From an uncultured Coprococcus sp. (lineage in GTDB: Bacteria > Bacillota > Clostridia > Lachnospirales > Lachnospiraceae): a stretch of DNA of 64,000 nucleotides. The notes beneath the pieces are model-generated. The model was not told where the DNA came from, ran no database searches, and was given only the letters and a program-made list of their open reading frames with translations. The DNA lies in the NCBI GenBank assembly GCA_947632705.1, contig CANRQE010000002.1, positions 49,144 to 113,143 of the forward strand. Reading direction: 5' to 3'. The position numbers and the translations under genes were made by a program. Positions 41,861 through 50,759 of this stretch are shown here, in pieces (within the stretch, counting starts at the first letter, position 1; every line of letters begins with the position of its first letter).

Positions 41861-42958
41861 CTAAACATTAAACTTAAATAAAATAACGTCTCCGTCCTCA
41901 ACGACATACTCTTTGCCTTCCTGACGTACCAGTCCCTTTTCCTTCGCCGCCAGCATGCTGCCGCATTCCATCAGGTCCTGATAACTGACCACTTCTGCTT
42001 TGATGAAACCTCTTTCAAAATCCGTATGGATCTTGCCGGCAGCCCCCGGTGCCTTGGTTCCTTTTTTAATCGTCCACGCCCTGGACTCTGTCTCACCGGC
42101 AGTCAGATAACTGATCAGCCCCAACAGGGAATAGCTTGCTTTGATCAGCTTATCCAGTCCTGATTCGGATACACCCAAATCCTCAAGGAACAGCTTCTTC
42201 TCCTCTTCTTCCAGCTCGGCAAGCTCCTGCTCTATCTGCGCGCAAACTACAAACACTTCCGCATCAAATTCCTTTGCATATGCCTTTACCTTCTGTACAT
42301 TATCATTGGAAGCTCCGTCATCTGCCATATCATCCTCGTTCACATTTGCGGCAAAAATCACCGGCTTGTATGTAAGCAGATTATATTCATTCATCCAGGT
42401 CTGCTCGTCCTCATCGTCAACCGCAAATGTCTTCGCCAGATTTCCTGCCTCCAGATGCTCTTTTACCCTTGTCAGAAGATCCAGTTCTTTTGCAAGCATC
42501 TTATCATTTCTGGCCCCTCTCTGGGTTTTTGCAATTCTTCTTTCCAATACTTCCAAATCAGAAAAAATCAGCTCCAGATTGATCGTCTCAATATCTCTGA
42601 TCGGGTCCACGGAACCGTCCACATGGATCACATTGGTATCCTCAAAGCATCGTACCACATGTACAATGGCATCCACCTCTCTGATATTTGCAAGAAACTG
42701 ATTGCCCAGCCCCTCTCCCTTGGAGGCACCCTTTACCAGACCTGCAATATCTACAAATTCTATGACTGCCGGCGTTGTTTTAGCAGAATGATACATTTCC
42801 GTCAGCCTGTCCAGCCGCTCATCCGGAACCGCAACGATACCGATGTTCGGATCGATTGTACAGAACGGATAATTCGCCGATTCAGCCCCTGCCTTTGTCA
42901 AAGAATTAAATAATGTGCTTTTTCCCACGTTCGGAAGCCCGACGATTCCTAATTTCAT
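41861..42958 (-). CDS. ychF: Obg-family ATPase YchF/OLA1
   Basis: 365-residue P-loop protein with KLGIVGLPNVGKSTLFNSLT, ANYPFCTIDPNIG (switch I), FVDIAGLVKGASKGEGLGNQFL (switch II) and a C-terminal TGS-like domain (about 280-362, SRAWTIKKGTKAPGAAGKIHTDFERGFIKAEV). The NxxE-type specificity segment FAANVNEDD and family history favour ATP over GTP. It binds ribosomes and is linked to stress responses. The ATG at 42958 has AAAGGAG upstream at a rather long spacing (about 12). Confidence 0.95.
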   Translation of the reverse strand: MKLGIVGLPNVGKSTLFNSLTKAGAESANYPFCTIDPNIGIVAVPDERLDRLTEMYHSAKTTPAVIEFVDIAGLVKGASKGEGLGNQFLANIREVDAIVHVVRCFEDTNVIHVDGSVDPIRDIETINLELIFSDLEVLERRIAKTQRGARNDKMLAKELDLLTRVKEHLEAGNLAKTFAVDDEDEQTWMNEYNLLTYKPVIFAANVNEDDMADDGASNDNVQKVKAYAKEFDAEVFVVCAQIEQELAELEEEEKKLFLEDLGVSESGLDKLIKASYSLLGLISYLTAGETESRAWTIKKGTKAPGAAGKIHTDFERGFIKAEVVSYQDLMECGSMLAAKEKGLVRQEGKEYVVEDGDVILFKFNV

Positions 42959-43001
42959 TTTATTTTGATCTCCTTTCAAACAGAGCTTTTGTGCTCAAGA
43001 C

Positions 43002-43030
43002 AGTATAGCATAGCCGCAGGCAAAAGTAAA
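43002..43030 (-). promoter_or_regulatory. Promoter of ychF-lgt
   Basis: TTTACT (43025-43030) and TATACT (43002-43007) on the minus strand, 17 bases apart. Confidence 0.55.
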
Positions 43031-43079
43031 TTATGGGATTTCAATCATCAAAAAAAACTTCCCGGCGGTTCGAATATTC

Positions 43080-43108
43080 TTGTATTTATACACTTTTTGC
43101 GGTAGAAT
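43080..43108 (+). promoter_or_regulatory. Promoter of the hybrid sensor kinase gene
   Basis: TTGTAT (43080-43085) and TAGAAT (43103-43108) on the plus strand are spaced 17 bases, giving a leader of about 150 bases before the kinase ATG. Confidence 0.6.
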
Positions 43109-43128
43109 AATTTACATCTTTTATTTTA

Positions 43129-43209
43129 GGCGGCACATATGAATGAAAGCCGCCAATTTTAGTTCTGTACCGGCGGCAAGGTCTGTAAAATTCTGATAAT
43201 CACGCCGGG
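43129..43209 (+). promoter_or_regulatory. Leader with mutually exclusive hairpins
   Basis: Four GC-rich segments can pair in two ways: A GGCGGC (43129-43134), B GCCGCC (43149-43154), C CCGGCGGC (43170-43177) and D CGCCGG (43203-43208). A:B plus C:D are compatible; B:C excludes both. This is the geometry of attenuators and riboswitches. No known riboswitch class was recognised. Confidence 0.5.
43139..43162 (+). CDS. Possible seven-residue leader peptide
   Basis: ATG at 43139-43141 followed by codons for N-E-S-R-Q-F and a TAG. AGGCGG, part of leader segment A, lies five bases upstream, so ribosomes entering it would prevent A:B pairing. Purely inferred from spacing. Confidence 0.3.
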   Translation: MNESRQF

Positions 43210-43267
43210 CTTAAAACAGAATTCATCTAAACCAGAATTAGAAATCGAATTAAGGAGGAAACATTCT

Positions 43268-46200
43268 ATGAAACGGATACGCCTGCTAAGCTTCGCATTA
43301 GCCGCCCTGCTGTTGGTATCGTCCTGCTTCACTGCGTATGCCACGGAAACAACAAAGAAAGAGCCTGAGGTTACGGAATCAGAGGTTCTCCGGGTAGGTT
43401 TTTTTGCCTTTTCCGGCTATCATATGATAGCGGAAGACGGGCACAGGAGCGGGTACGGCTATGAATTCCTGCAGCGGCTGGCTATCCATGCCGGCTGGTC
43501 ATATGAATATATAGGCTATGACGGTTCCTATGCCGACGCCCTGGATATGCTCCGAAACGGCGAAGTAGATATCGTTACCTCCGTTTCTAAAACTCCGGAA
43601 CGGGAAGCAGAGTTTTTATTCTCTGATCAGGACATCGGTGTAAACTCCACCATCTTCACCGTAAAATCCGGAAACCAGACTATTGTGGAAGGCGACTATA
43701 CGACCTATGACGGCATTACCGTGGGTATGCTGGAGGGAAACTCCAAGAATGCAAACTTTGAACGGTTTGCGGAAGAACACTCCTTTACATTCCATCCGGT
43801 ATACTTTGCTGAGCAGGATAAACTCACCACTGCCCTTCAGGAGGGTGAGGTAGACGCTGCCGTTACCGGCAGCCTTCGGCTGTTGGAAAATGAATGGCTG
43901 TTGGAGTCCTTCGACGCCAGCCCTTTTTATATCTGTACCAGAAAAGACCGCACGGATTTGATGGAGCGGATCAATGCCGCTATCAATGAGATGGATCTTC
44001 AGGATCCTAACTGGCGGGATTCTCTTCACGAGATCTATTACGCCACCGACCAGAGCGGCTCTATCATAATGAATGCCGGAGAACGGGCTTTTCTGGAAGA
44101 ACACCGTGCCTCCGGTGTCCCTCTCCGTCTGCTTATCAATCCGGAACAGATTCCTTACTGCTATTTCCGAAACGGTGAAGCACAAGGCATTCTGCCTGCT
44201 CTCTTTGATCTTCTGGCCCAACGACTGGGTCTGACCTATGAATACATTCCGGTAAAGGACCGAAATGAGTACTATGCACTTCGTGCGTCAGGTGCAGCAG
44301 ATATTGTTCTGGACTTTGCCGGTGATTACTATCTGGCGGAAAAGGAAGGCTATAAAATCACCGTTCCTTATTTCCAGACCAACTTCGCCCGTCTGACTCT
44401 GGACGGTTTTACCGGAACCGCAGACCGTCTGGCAGTCATGGAACAGACAGACGCCCTTAACAGTCTGGTTGCCAGTCGTTATCCAAAAGAGGCAATCCTC
44501 CGGTATCCTACCACGGACGATTGTGTCCAGGCGGTTCTCGACGGACAGGCGGATGCCACCATCCTTTATTCCTACACTGCTGAAATGTATGTACAGCGGG
44601 ACACCCGCAACCGGCTGTCTTCCGTTGTCTTTGGAAATACCTCTTTATCCTATGCTGTAGGGAACAATGTTTCAGGCGGGCGTTATCTGCTCTCTCTTCT
44701 GGATAAGGGAGCCGAAAGCTTCACGGAAGCGGAGCTGGATTCCATCATATCTCGCGAGATTGACGCCGGAATGGAAAAGAATATCAGTCTGACTGCCTTT
44801 TTATATAAAAATCCGATTTATTTTTTGCTGGGAATCATTCTTATCTTCCTGCTTCTGTTTTCTCTGGCTATGCTGATGATCCGGACCCGCAATCAAAAGC
44901 AGTTACAGGAAAAGATCACCATCGCTACAAGCGAACTGGAGGAAAAGACCCAGGAGCTGACACGGGCTCTTCAGGCGGCTGACGCCGCCAACCGGGCCAA
45001 GACTACTTTCCTCAATAATATGTCGCATGATATCCGTACACCTATGAACGCCATCATCGGTTATACATCCCTGACCAGCACCCATCTGGATAACAAAGAG
45101 CGGGCGCAGGATTACCTGTCCAAAATTACACAGGCATCCAATCATCTGCTTTCCCTCATCAATGATGTGCTGGACATGAGCCGTATTGAGTCAGGTAAAG
45201 TTTCGATCAATGAACGGCCGGAAAATCTGGCAGAGATTCTGCAGGGCCTGCGAAATATTATCCAGTCTGATATCCATGCCAAGCATCTGGAATTGTTTAT
45301 TGATACCGTAGATGTAGTGGATGAAGAAATCTGCTGTGATAAGCTGCGTCTGAATCAGATTTTGCTGAATCTGACTTCCAATGCCATTAAGTTTACTCCG
45401 GCCGGAGGTACGGTTGCTATCCGTGTGACCCAAAAAGCCTCCCATTCTCCGAAACGGGGAATTTATGAATTTCAGGTCAGTGATACCGGTATCGGAATGA
45501 GCCCCGAGTTTGCAAGAACCGTATTTGATCCTTTTACAAGGGAACAGACCTCTACTGTCAGCGGTATTCAGGGAACCGGCCTTGGCATGGCTATTACGAA
45601 AAACATCGTGGACATGATGGGTGGAACAATCCGCGTGGAAAGTGAACAGGGAAAAGGCACCACCTTTACCATAAATTTGGAGCTGCGTTTCTCCTCCGCA
45701 CACAAAGAAATGAATCCTATTGCAGAGCTGAAGGGATTCCGGGGTCTGGTAGTGGACGACGACATGGTCTGCTGCCAAAGCGTATCAAAAATGCTCCGAC
45801 AGATCGGAATGCGGGCAGAATGGGCTCCGTCAGGCCGGGAAGCCATTGCGCGAACCATGGAGGCCGTAGAACTGGCCGATCCTTTTGAAGTCTATATTGT
45901 GGACTGGTCTATGCCGGATCTAAGCGGTATAGAGACCGTCAGGGAGATCCGGAAAATTGTAGGCAACGATTCTCCGATTATTCTCATGTCTGCCTATGAC
46001 TGGACAGACATTGAACAGGAAGCCCGTCAGGCCGGAGTTACCGGTTTTATCAGCAAGCCTCTCTTTGCTTCTGATCTTCACCATACACTGGAACACAGTC
46101 TGAACCGGTCTGAAACGGAAACAGCAATCGGTGAATCTATACCTTTCTCAAAGGAGAACTTTGCAGGTAAACGTATTCTCCTTGCGGAAGACAACGAGCT

Positions 46201-46552
46201 TAATCAGGAAATCGCTACTGAAATTCTGAAAGAAATGGGATTTTCAGTCGAGAATGCCGAAAACGGCCAGCAGGCCTGTGATATGATCCGTCAGTCCAAA
46301 CCGGAATACTACGACCTGATCCTGATGGATATTCAGATGCCTATTATGAATGGCTATGATGCTACCCGTATCATCCGTGCCATGGAAGATCCCGCCCTGG
46401 CCAATATACCGATCATTGCCATGACCGCCAACGCCTTTGAAGAAGACCGGGAACAGGCCTTACAGGCAGGCATGAACGGCCATCTTGCAAAGCCGATTGA
46501 TCTGGATAAGATGAAAGAGCTTCTGCGGAATCTGTTCAGAAAAGATCTTTGA
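43268..46552 (+). CDS. BvgS-like hybrid sensor histidine kinase with two periplasmic-binding domains
   Basis: 1094 residues, with a signal peptide (about 1-25). Two solute-binding (SBP_bac_3) domains (about 40-260 and 275-500) suggest it senses an extracellular amino-acid-like ligand. A membrane helix (about 515-540) and coiled coil lead to HisKA (SHDIRTPMNAIIGY, H587), HATPase (LNLTSNAIKFT, DTGIGMS, GTGLGM), a receiver (LVVDDDM, D879 in VDWSMPDL) and a second receiver (LAEDNELNQ, D1021 in MDIQMP). No HPt domain is fused. It stands alone on the plus strand, surrounded by minus-strand genes. AAGGAGG precedes the ATG. No dedicated response regulator gene is adjacent. Confidence 0.93.
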   Translation: MKRIRLLSFALAALLLVSSCFTAYATETTKKEPEVTESEVLRVGFFAFSGYHMIAEDGHRSGYGYEFLQRLAIHAGWSYEYIGYDGSYADALDMLRNGEVDIVTSVSKTPEREAEFLFSDQDIGVNSTIFTVKSGNQTIVEGDYTTYDGITVGMLEGNSKNANFERFAEEHSFTFHPVYFAEQDKLTTALQEGEVDAAVTGSLRLLENEWLLESFDASPFYICTRKDRTDLMERINAAINEMDLQDPNWRDSLHEIYYATDQSGSIIMNAGERAFLEEHRASGVPLRLLINPEQIPYCYFRNGEAQGILPALFDLLAQRLGLTYEYIPVKDRNEYYALRASGAADIVLDFAGDYYLAEKEGYKITVPYFQTNFARLTLDGFTGTADRLAVMEQTDALNSLVASRYPKEAILRYPTTDDCVQAVLDGQADATILYSYTAEMYVQRDTRNRLSSVVFGNTSLSYAVGNNVSGGRYLLSLLDKGAESFTEAELDSIISREIDAGMEKNISLTAFLYKNPIYFLLGIILIFLLLFSLAMLMIRTRNQKQLQEKITIATSELEEKTQELTRALQAADAANRAKTTFLNNMSHDIRTPMNAIIGYTSLTSTHLDNKERAQDYLSKITQASNHLLSLINDVLDMSRIESGKVSINERPENLAEILQGLRNIIQSDIHAKHLELFIDTVDVVDEEICCDKLRLNQILLNLTSNAIKFTPAGGTVAIRVTQKASHSPKRGIYEFQVSDTGIGMSPEFARTVFDPFTREQTSTVSGIQGTGLGMAITKNIVDMMGGTIRVESEQGKGTTFTINLELRFSSAHKEMNPIAELKGFRGLVVDDDMVCCQSVSKMLRQIGMRAEWAPSGREAIARTMEAVELADPFEVYIVDWSMPDLSGIETVREIRKIVGNDSPIILMSAYDWTDIEQEARQAGVTGFISKPLFASDLHHTLEHSLNRSETETAIGESIPFSKENFAGKRILLAEDNELNQEIATEILKEMGFSVENAENGQQACDMIRQSKPEYYDLILMDIQMPIMNGYDATRIIRAMEDPALANIPIIAMTANAFEEDREQALQAGMNGHLAKPIDLDKMKELLRNLFRKDL

Positions 46553-46601
46553 TCTGCTTTTTCAGTATTTTATATACAGGATAAAAAACAGAAATACTGC
46601 C

Positions 46602-48257
46602 CTACATCAAACGCAGTTTTTCTGCAAATCTGACGATCAGAGTCCCTTTCGGAAGCCTTAGCAATTCCTCTTTGCTATATCCGCCGATTTTGATAATTGC
46701 AACTCCATAGAATAATATGGAAAGCAAAACAGAAACGATTAAGGATATCACATTTGAAGAACAAAGCATATATAATCCCTTGTAGCTTCCCCAGGCAAGC
46801 ACGCCCATAAGCAGGGAAGCGGCCACCGGCGCAGCATAGATTCTTTTTCCATCCATTCTGGCGTTCAGATATTTCTTTACGGAGCATGCATTTAACACAC
46901 ACATCAGAAAAGAATAGGTAATGGCTCCCAGAATCAATGCATACAGATTAAAGTTCGTAAATTTTAAGATCAGCGTCAATACAATCAGATGAAGGAATAG
47001 CGCAAGAACTGCATTTTTAACCGGTTCCATGACCTTCCCGATGCCCTGCAGAACCGAATTTGTCAATGTGGAAATCGAATAGAATACAACAGAAATACAA
47101 CCTGCAAACAATGCTTTTTCTACAAGCGGATCGGCTCCCGGAAACAGAAGCTGTATGATCGGTCCTGCTAAGACTCCCATTCCTACTGCACAGGGAATCG
47201 TTACAAGCATCGTCAGACTCATGGATTCATTCAGAACATGATTGGCTGCTTTCATATCTCCTTTTACATAAGCACCTGATATATTCGGAATCAGGGTTAC
47301 GCCTACTGCGGATGCGATTGCAACCGGAAGATTAATCAGCACAACATACTGTCCGGAATACATCCCGTAAAGATTTACGGATTCCAGTTCACTCATTCCT
47401 TTATTTTGCAAAATATAATAGAAAACATTTGCATCTATAACAGGTGTGACATTATATGCAACCGCCGCAATAATAATCGGCGTCATAATTGCAAATATCT
47501 GTTTGAAAATTTTAGAATAAGAATCCGTTGTGGCAGTCGTATCCTGTCTGATCGCAGAATGAATCTGTTTCCTCCTGCCCATATATGCCATCATCATAAA
47601 CAAAGTCCCTGCAAGTACGCCCGCACCAATTCCCATCGCGCTTCCTGCAGCGCCGTACTTGGCATGCTCCGGAGTTCCGGCAACAAACGGCCTGGTCATA
47701 AAATAGGCTGCCATAATACTTACAACTGCATGCATCATCTGCTCTAAAATCTGGGAAACAGACGTCGGAACCATCGTATTGTAGGCCTGCAGATATCCTC
47801 TGAAAATTGCCAGAAATCCCGACAAAAAGATAGCCGGAGCAAGAATCCGAAGACATAATGCCGCATTTGGCTGTGCATCAACCAGCTGAGGCGCAAACGC
47901 ATATGTAAGGATTGCTGCAACTCCCCCCGCAACTATAACATACAGAAAAGAACAATAAAAAATTCTCTTGGCATTCCTATATTCATGAAGCGCCAGTTTG
48001 CCCGATATAATCTTTGAAACTGCAGTCGGAATACTATAAGTAGAAATCATCAGAATCATGGCATAAATATTATAGGCCGTACCATAATACCCGTTTCCGG
48101 TATCCCCTATAATCTGAAACAGTGGCGCACGATACAAAACCCCTATAATCCTGGATACGATACCTGCCCCGGCAAGAACCGCTGCCTGAAAAGCAAAATT
48201 TGATGCAATACCGGATGCTTTTTTTCTGGTTTTACTATTTTCTACACTGTTTGACAT
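46602..48257 (-). CDS. SpoVB/MurJ-type lipid flippase
   Basis: MOP-superfamily polysaccharide transporter of 551 residues with about 14 helices. It has the SpoVB/YtgP-like start GAGIVSRIIGVLYRAPLFQIIGDTGNGYYGTAYNIYAMIL and ISTYSIPTAVSKIIS, then GIFRGYLQAYNTM-like sequence (IFRGYLQAYNTMVPTSVSQILEQ). It probably flips lipid-linked wall or spore-coat precursors; SpoVB is needed for cortex assembly. Which substrate is used is not visible. GGGAG lies about ten bases before the ATG. Confidence 0.85.
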   Translation of the reverse strand: MSNSVENSKTRKKASGIASNFAFQAAVLAGAGIVSRIIGVLYRAPLFQIIGDTGNGYYGTAYNIYAMILMISTYSIPTAVSKIISGKLALHEYRNAKRIFYCSFLYVIVAGGVAAILTYAFAPQLVDAQPNAALCLRILAPAIFLSGFLAIFRGYLQAYNTMVPTSVSQILEQMMHAVVSIMAAYFMTRPFVAGTPEHAKYGAAGSAMGIGAGVLAGTLFMMMAYMGRRKQIHSAIRQDTTATTDSYSKIFKQIFAIMTPIIIAAVAYNVTPVIDANVFYYILQNKGMSELESVNLYGMYSGQYVVLINLPVAIASAVGVTLIPNISGAYVKGDMKAANHVLNESMSLTMLVTIPCAVGMGVLAGPIIQLLFPGADPLVEKALFAGCISVVFYSISTLTNSVLQGIGKVMEPVKNAVLALFLHLIVLTLILKFTNFNLYALILGAITYSFLMCVLNACSVKKYLNARMDGKRIYAAPVAASLLMGVLAWGSYKGLYMLCSSNVISLIVSVLLSILFYGVAIIKIGGYSKEELLRLPKGTLIVRFAEKLRLM

Positions 48258-48298
48258 GTTATATATTCTCCCGTATTCTTCTGTCTGTCATAAAATCA

Positions 48299-48327
48299 TT
48301 GCAATCTTTTATAAAATTCATTACTAT
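48299..48327 (+). promoter_or_regulatory. Promoter of the DUF4250 gene
   Basis: TTGCAA (48299-48304) and TACTAT (48322-48327), spaced 17 bases. The -10 overlaps the palindrome at 48320-48336. Confidence 0.5.
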
Positions 48328-48336
48328 AGTAGTAAT
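48320..48336. promoter_or_regulatory. Palindromic operator-like site in the divergent promoter
   Basis: ATTACTA-TAG-TAGTAAT is a perfect dyad (seven-base arms) overlapping the -10 of the plus-strand promoter. It would let a repressor block the DUF4250 gene and possibly the divergent flippase gene. The regulator is unknown. Confidence 0.45.
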
Positions 48337-48391
48337 TCATGTTTATATATATACCATTTTTTAAAAATTATTACAACACAAGGAGGCGGCC

Positions 48392-48577
48392 ATGACATCT
48401 GAAAATTTACCAAAGGACCCTGTCATACTTTTAAGCTATATCAATACGAACCTTCGGGACTTCTACGGAAGTCTCGAACAGTTATGTGAAGAAAAAGGAA
48501 TCAGTCAGAAACAGCTCGAGGCAGACCTTGCTGTCATTGATTACCGTTATGACAAAAAATTAAACAGATTCATTTAG
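48392..48577 (+). CDS. DUF4250-family small protein
   Basis: 61 residues, with the family pattern LPKDPVILLSYINTNLRDFYGSLEQLCEE near the N-terminus and IDYRYDKKLNRFI at the end. The function of DUF4250 is unknown; it is widespread in Clostridia. AAGGAGG lies close to the ATG. It is the only gene between two divergent or convergent minus-strand genes and has its own promoter and terminator. Confidence 0.85.
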   Translation: MTSENLPKDPVILLSYINTNLRDFYGSLEQLCEEKGISQKQLEADLAVIDYRYDKKLNRFI

Positions 48578-48593
48578 AATCTGTTTAATTTTT
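48556..48593. terminator. Bidirectional terminator between DUF4250 and the AI-2E-family gene
   Basis: AAATTAAACAGATTC (48557-48571) pairs with GAATCTGTTTAATTT (48577-48591) around a five-base loop. The DUF4250 stop lies in its loop and stem. T-runs follow on both strands. Confidence 0.85.
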
Positions 48594-48618
48594 CTGCGAC
48601 GATTCTATACAACCACGT

Positions 48619-50055
48619 TTATTCCCCGTCATGCCTTGCGGCCGCAATTTCGGCTTCATGCAGATCTGTCAGAGAAGGCTCCTCTGTTTCCTTTTCCGGT
48701 ACAACCGCCTCTTTTTTATGATGCTTCCCCGCATGTCTTTTTTCTTTTTCAGCCTGCTTCTCCTCCGGCGTCTTTTTCTTAAAACGAATATCCAGTTCTT
48801 CTTCCGTCTTATAAATCGGTTCACCGGTCGCCTCGTCAATCCGTTTAATTGTTTCAAACTCCCGCGTATGGCTGATGATATTCTTTTCCTTCAGTCTCAT
48901 AGTACATACCCTGTTGATATAGATATAAAAACAGGTAAATACCGGTACCCCCAACAGCATACCAAAAAATCCGAACAGCCCGCCGCCGACAACAACGGAT
49001 ACCAAAACCCAGAAGCTTGAAATTCCTATGGCATCACCAAGGATCTTCGGCCCGAGAATATTCCCGTCAAATTGCTGGATCAGTAAGATCAGCACAAGCA
49101 GAATCAGGCTCATCAGCGGATCTTCAATCAATACAATAAAGAAGCACGGAATCGCTCCGATAATCGGTCCGAAAAACGGAATAATATTGGTCACGCCTAT
49201 AATCACACTGATCAGTACCGCATACGGCATCTGCAGAATGGACGTAAAGATAAATGTGATCAGACCTATGATAACGGAATCCAGAATCTTGCCGTTGATA
49301 AATTTACTGAACACCTCATTCACAACAGAAACCCCATCTAAAAACAGATTCGCATTTTTAATCTTAAATATGGCATAAACCGTTTTTTTGCATCTCGAAG
49401 CCAGATATTCCTTGCTGGCCATAACATAGACGGAGACAATAATACCGATCAGGAAATTATAAATAAATTTCAAACCGCCGATCACGCCGGAACCGATATT
49501 GAGTACTACCTTATCCATGTTCGGCAATACCTGTTTGTTCACCCAGTCCGTCATATTTTTATAAACACTATCTATAAACTCTTTGACGTCCTCCTCCGAA
49601 ACAATCTCCAGCTTCACAAACCAGTTAAACAGCTTGTCCTTGCCTTCTATGATATTGTTATAGTAATCCTCCAGATTTCCAATCAGCGTACGAATGCTGT
49701 CATACATCTGCGGGATGACCAGACTGAGCAGTCCCGCAATCGCACTCATAAAAACGATCAAAGTCAAAACAATGGACAGCACCCGGGAAACCTTGTGTAA
49801 TTTCTTCTTATCCCGAATCAGCCTGTCCTGAAATAAAGTATGAAACAACCTGTCAAAAAACACCAGAATAGGATTCATCAAAAAAGCAATAATAAAACCG
49901 GCGATAATCGGAGCAGACGCACTGACTAACAGTTCCATTCCCTTTTTGAAGCCTGTCCATTCGTCCATTACCTTTTTTAAAACCAGCGACGCCGCAATAA
50001 TCCCGATTATTATCAGCGTCATGCGCAAAATCCGTTTTTTCTTTTCTTCTGCCAT
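48619..50055 (-). CDS. AI-2E-family transporter
   Basis: 478 residues with about eight membrane helices. The family signature is the central IIPFFGPIIGAIPCFFIVLIEDP segment and the later IQQFDGNILGPKILGDAIGISSFWVLVSVVVGGG. A long charged Lys/Glu cytoplasmic tail (about 380-478) is present. Members include the autoinducer-2 exporter TqsA and Na+/H+ antiporter-like proteins; substrate unknown here. A TTGTAA-17-TATAAT promoter lies upstream. Confidence 0.9.
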   Translation of the reverse strand: MAEEKKKRILRMTLIIIGIIAASLVLKKVMDEWTGFKKGMELLVSASAPIIAGFIIAFLMNPILVFFDRLFHTLFQDRLIRDKKKLHKVSRVLSIVLTLIVFMSAIAGLLSLVIPQMYDSIRTLIGNLEDYYNNIIEGKDKLFNWFVKLEIVSEEDVKEFIDSVYKNMTDWVNKQVLPNMDKVVLNIGSGVIGGLKFIYNFLIGIIVSVYVMASKEYLASRCKKTVYAIFKIKNANLFLDGVSVVNEVFSKFINGKILDSVIIGLITFIFTSILQMPYAVLISVIIGVTNIIPFFGPIIGAIPCFFIVLIEDPLMSLILLVLILLIQQFDGNILGPKILGDAIGISSFWVLVSVVVGGGLFGFFGMLLGVPVFTCFYIYINRVCTMRLKEKNIISHTREFETIKRIDEATGEPIYKTEEELDIRFKKKTPEEKQAEKEKRHAGKHHKKEAVVPEKETEEPSLTDLHEAEIAAARHDGE

Positions 50056-50094
50056 AATTTGCCTTTCATTTTTTCAATATTAATATATATTGTA

Positions 50095-50123
50095 ATTATA
50101 TCCTTTTTTTTCTCCGCTTACAA
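50095..50123 (-). promoter_or_regulatory. Promoter of the AI-2E-family gene
   Basis: TTGTAA (50118-50123) and a perfect TATAAT (50095-50100), spaced 17 bases on the minus strand. Confidence 0.65.
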
Positions 50124-50130
50124 CAATATT

Positions 50131-50146
50131 TCGTGACATTTCACGA
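50131..50146. promoter_or_regulatory. Palindrome upstream of the AI-2E-family promoter
   Basis: TCGTGA-CATT-TCACGA, a perfect dyad with six-base arms, ends seven bases before the -35. Its shape (half-sites four bases apart) is like sites for CRP/FNR-type regulators. No regulator gene is nearby. Confidence 0.4.
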
Positions 50147-50297
50147 TAAATTCAGTTTTCCGGAATTTTTTTCATAAAAAAAGAAATATCAAACGTAAAC
50201 TGTAATTAAGATTATAAAAAACATATGGTAACACTATAAAAATCATGTTAAAATACAGATATATTGACAAAAAGCAACATGAAAAGGAGGTATTGTT

Positions 50298-50729
50298 ATG
50301 ATCTGGCAGGTCATAGTCTGGGCAATCGTATTTGCTGTATGTATCATCATTGAAATGGCAACCCTTGGACTTACCACCATTTGGTTTGCAGGCGGTGCAG
50401 TCATTGCGTTATGTTCTGCCCTGCTTCATGCGCCGATTCCCTTACAGATTATACTGTTTGCGGTTGCATCACTTGTCTTGCTTTTTACTACAAGACCGTT
50501 TGCCAAAAACTATTTCAATAAAAAGATGCAGAAAACCAATGTGGAAAGTCTGATTGGCGAAACGGCTGTTGTAATAGAGACAATCGATAATGTCCACGGG
50601 ACAGGGCATGTAAAAATCAACGGTATGGAATGGACGGCACGGTCAGAGAATAATGCGGTCATCCCGGCAGATACTATTGTAAGAGTAACTGAAGTGTCCG
50701 GTGTCAAACTGATTGTCAGTCAGGAGTAA
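50298..50729 (+). CDS. NfeD-family membrane protein
   Basis: 143 residues: two or three membrane helices (about 5-70; MATLGLTTIWFAGGAVIALC) and a C-terminal OB-fold domain (about 82-140; LIGETAVVIETIDNVHGTGHVKINGMEWTARSEN). This is the short NfeD form without a serine protease domain. It lies 30 bases ahead of the SPFH gene, and NfeD plus SPFH pairs are thought to organise membrane domains. AAGGAGG precedes the ATG. Confidence 0.9.
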   Translation: MIWQVIVWAIVFAVCIIIEMATLGLTTIWFAGGAVIALCSALLHAPIPLQIILFAVASLVLLFTTRPFAKNYFNKKMQKTNVESLIGETAVVIETIDNVHGTGHVKINGMEWTARSENNAVIPADTIVRVTEVSGVKLIVSQE

Positions 50730-50759
50730 CGATTATTATTAACAGGGAGGTTTTTTATT

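Noticed and set aside
43129..43209. Cyclic-di-GMP or preQ1 riboswitch in the kinase leader
   Set aside because: The conserved core bases of these classes are not visible; only the pairing geometry is riboswitch-like.
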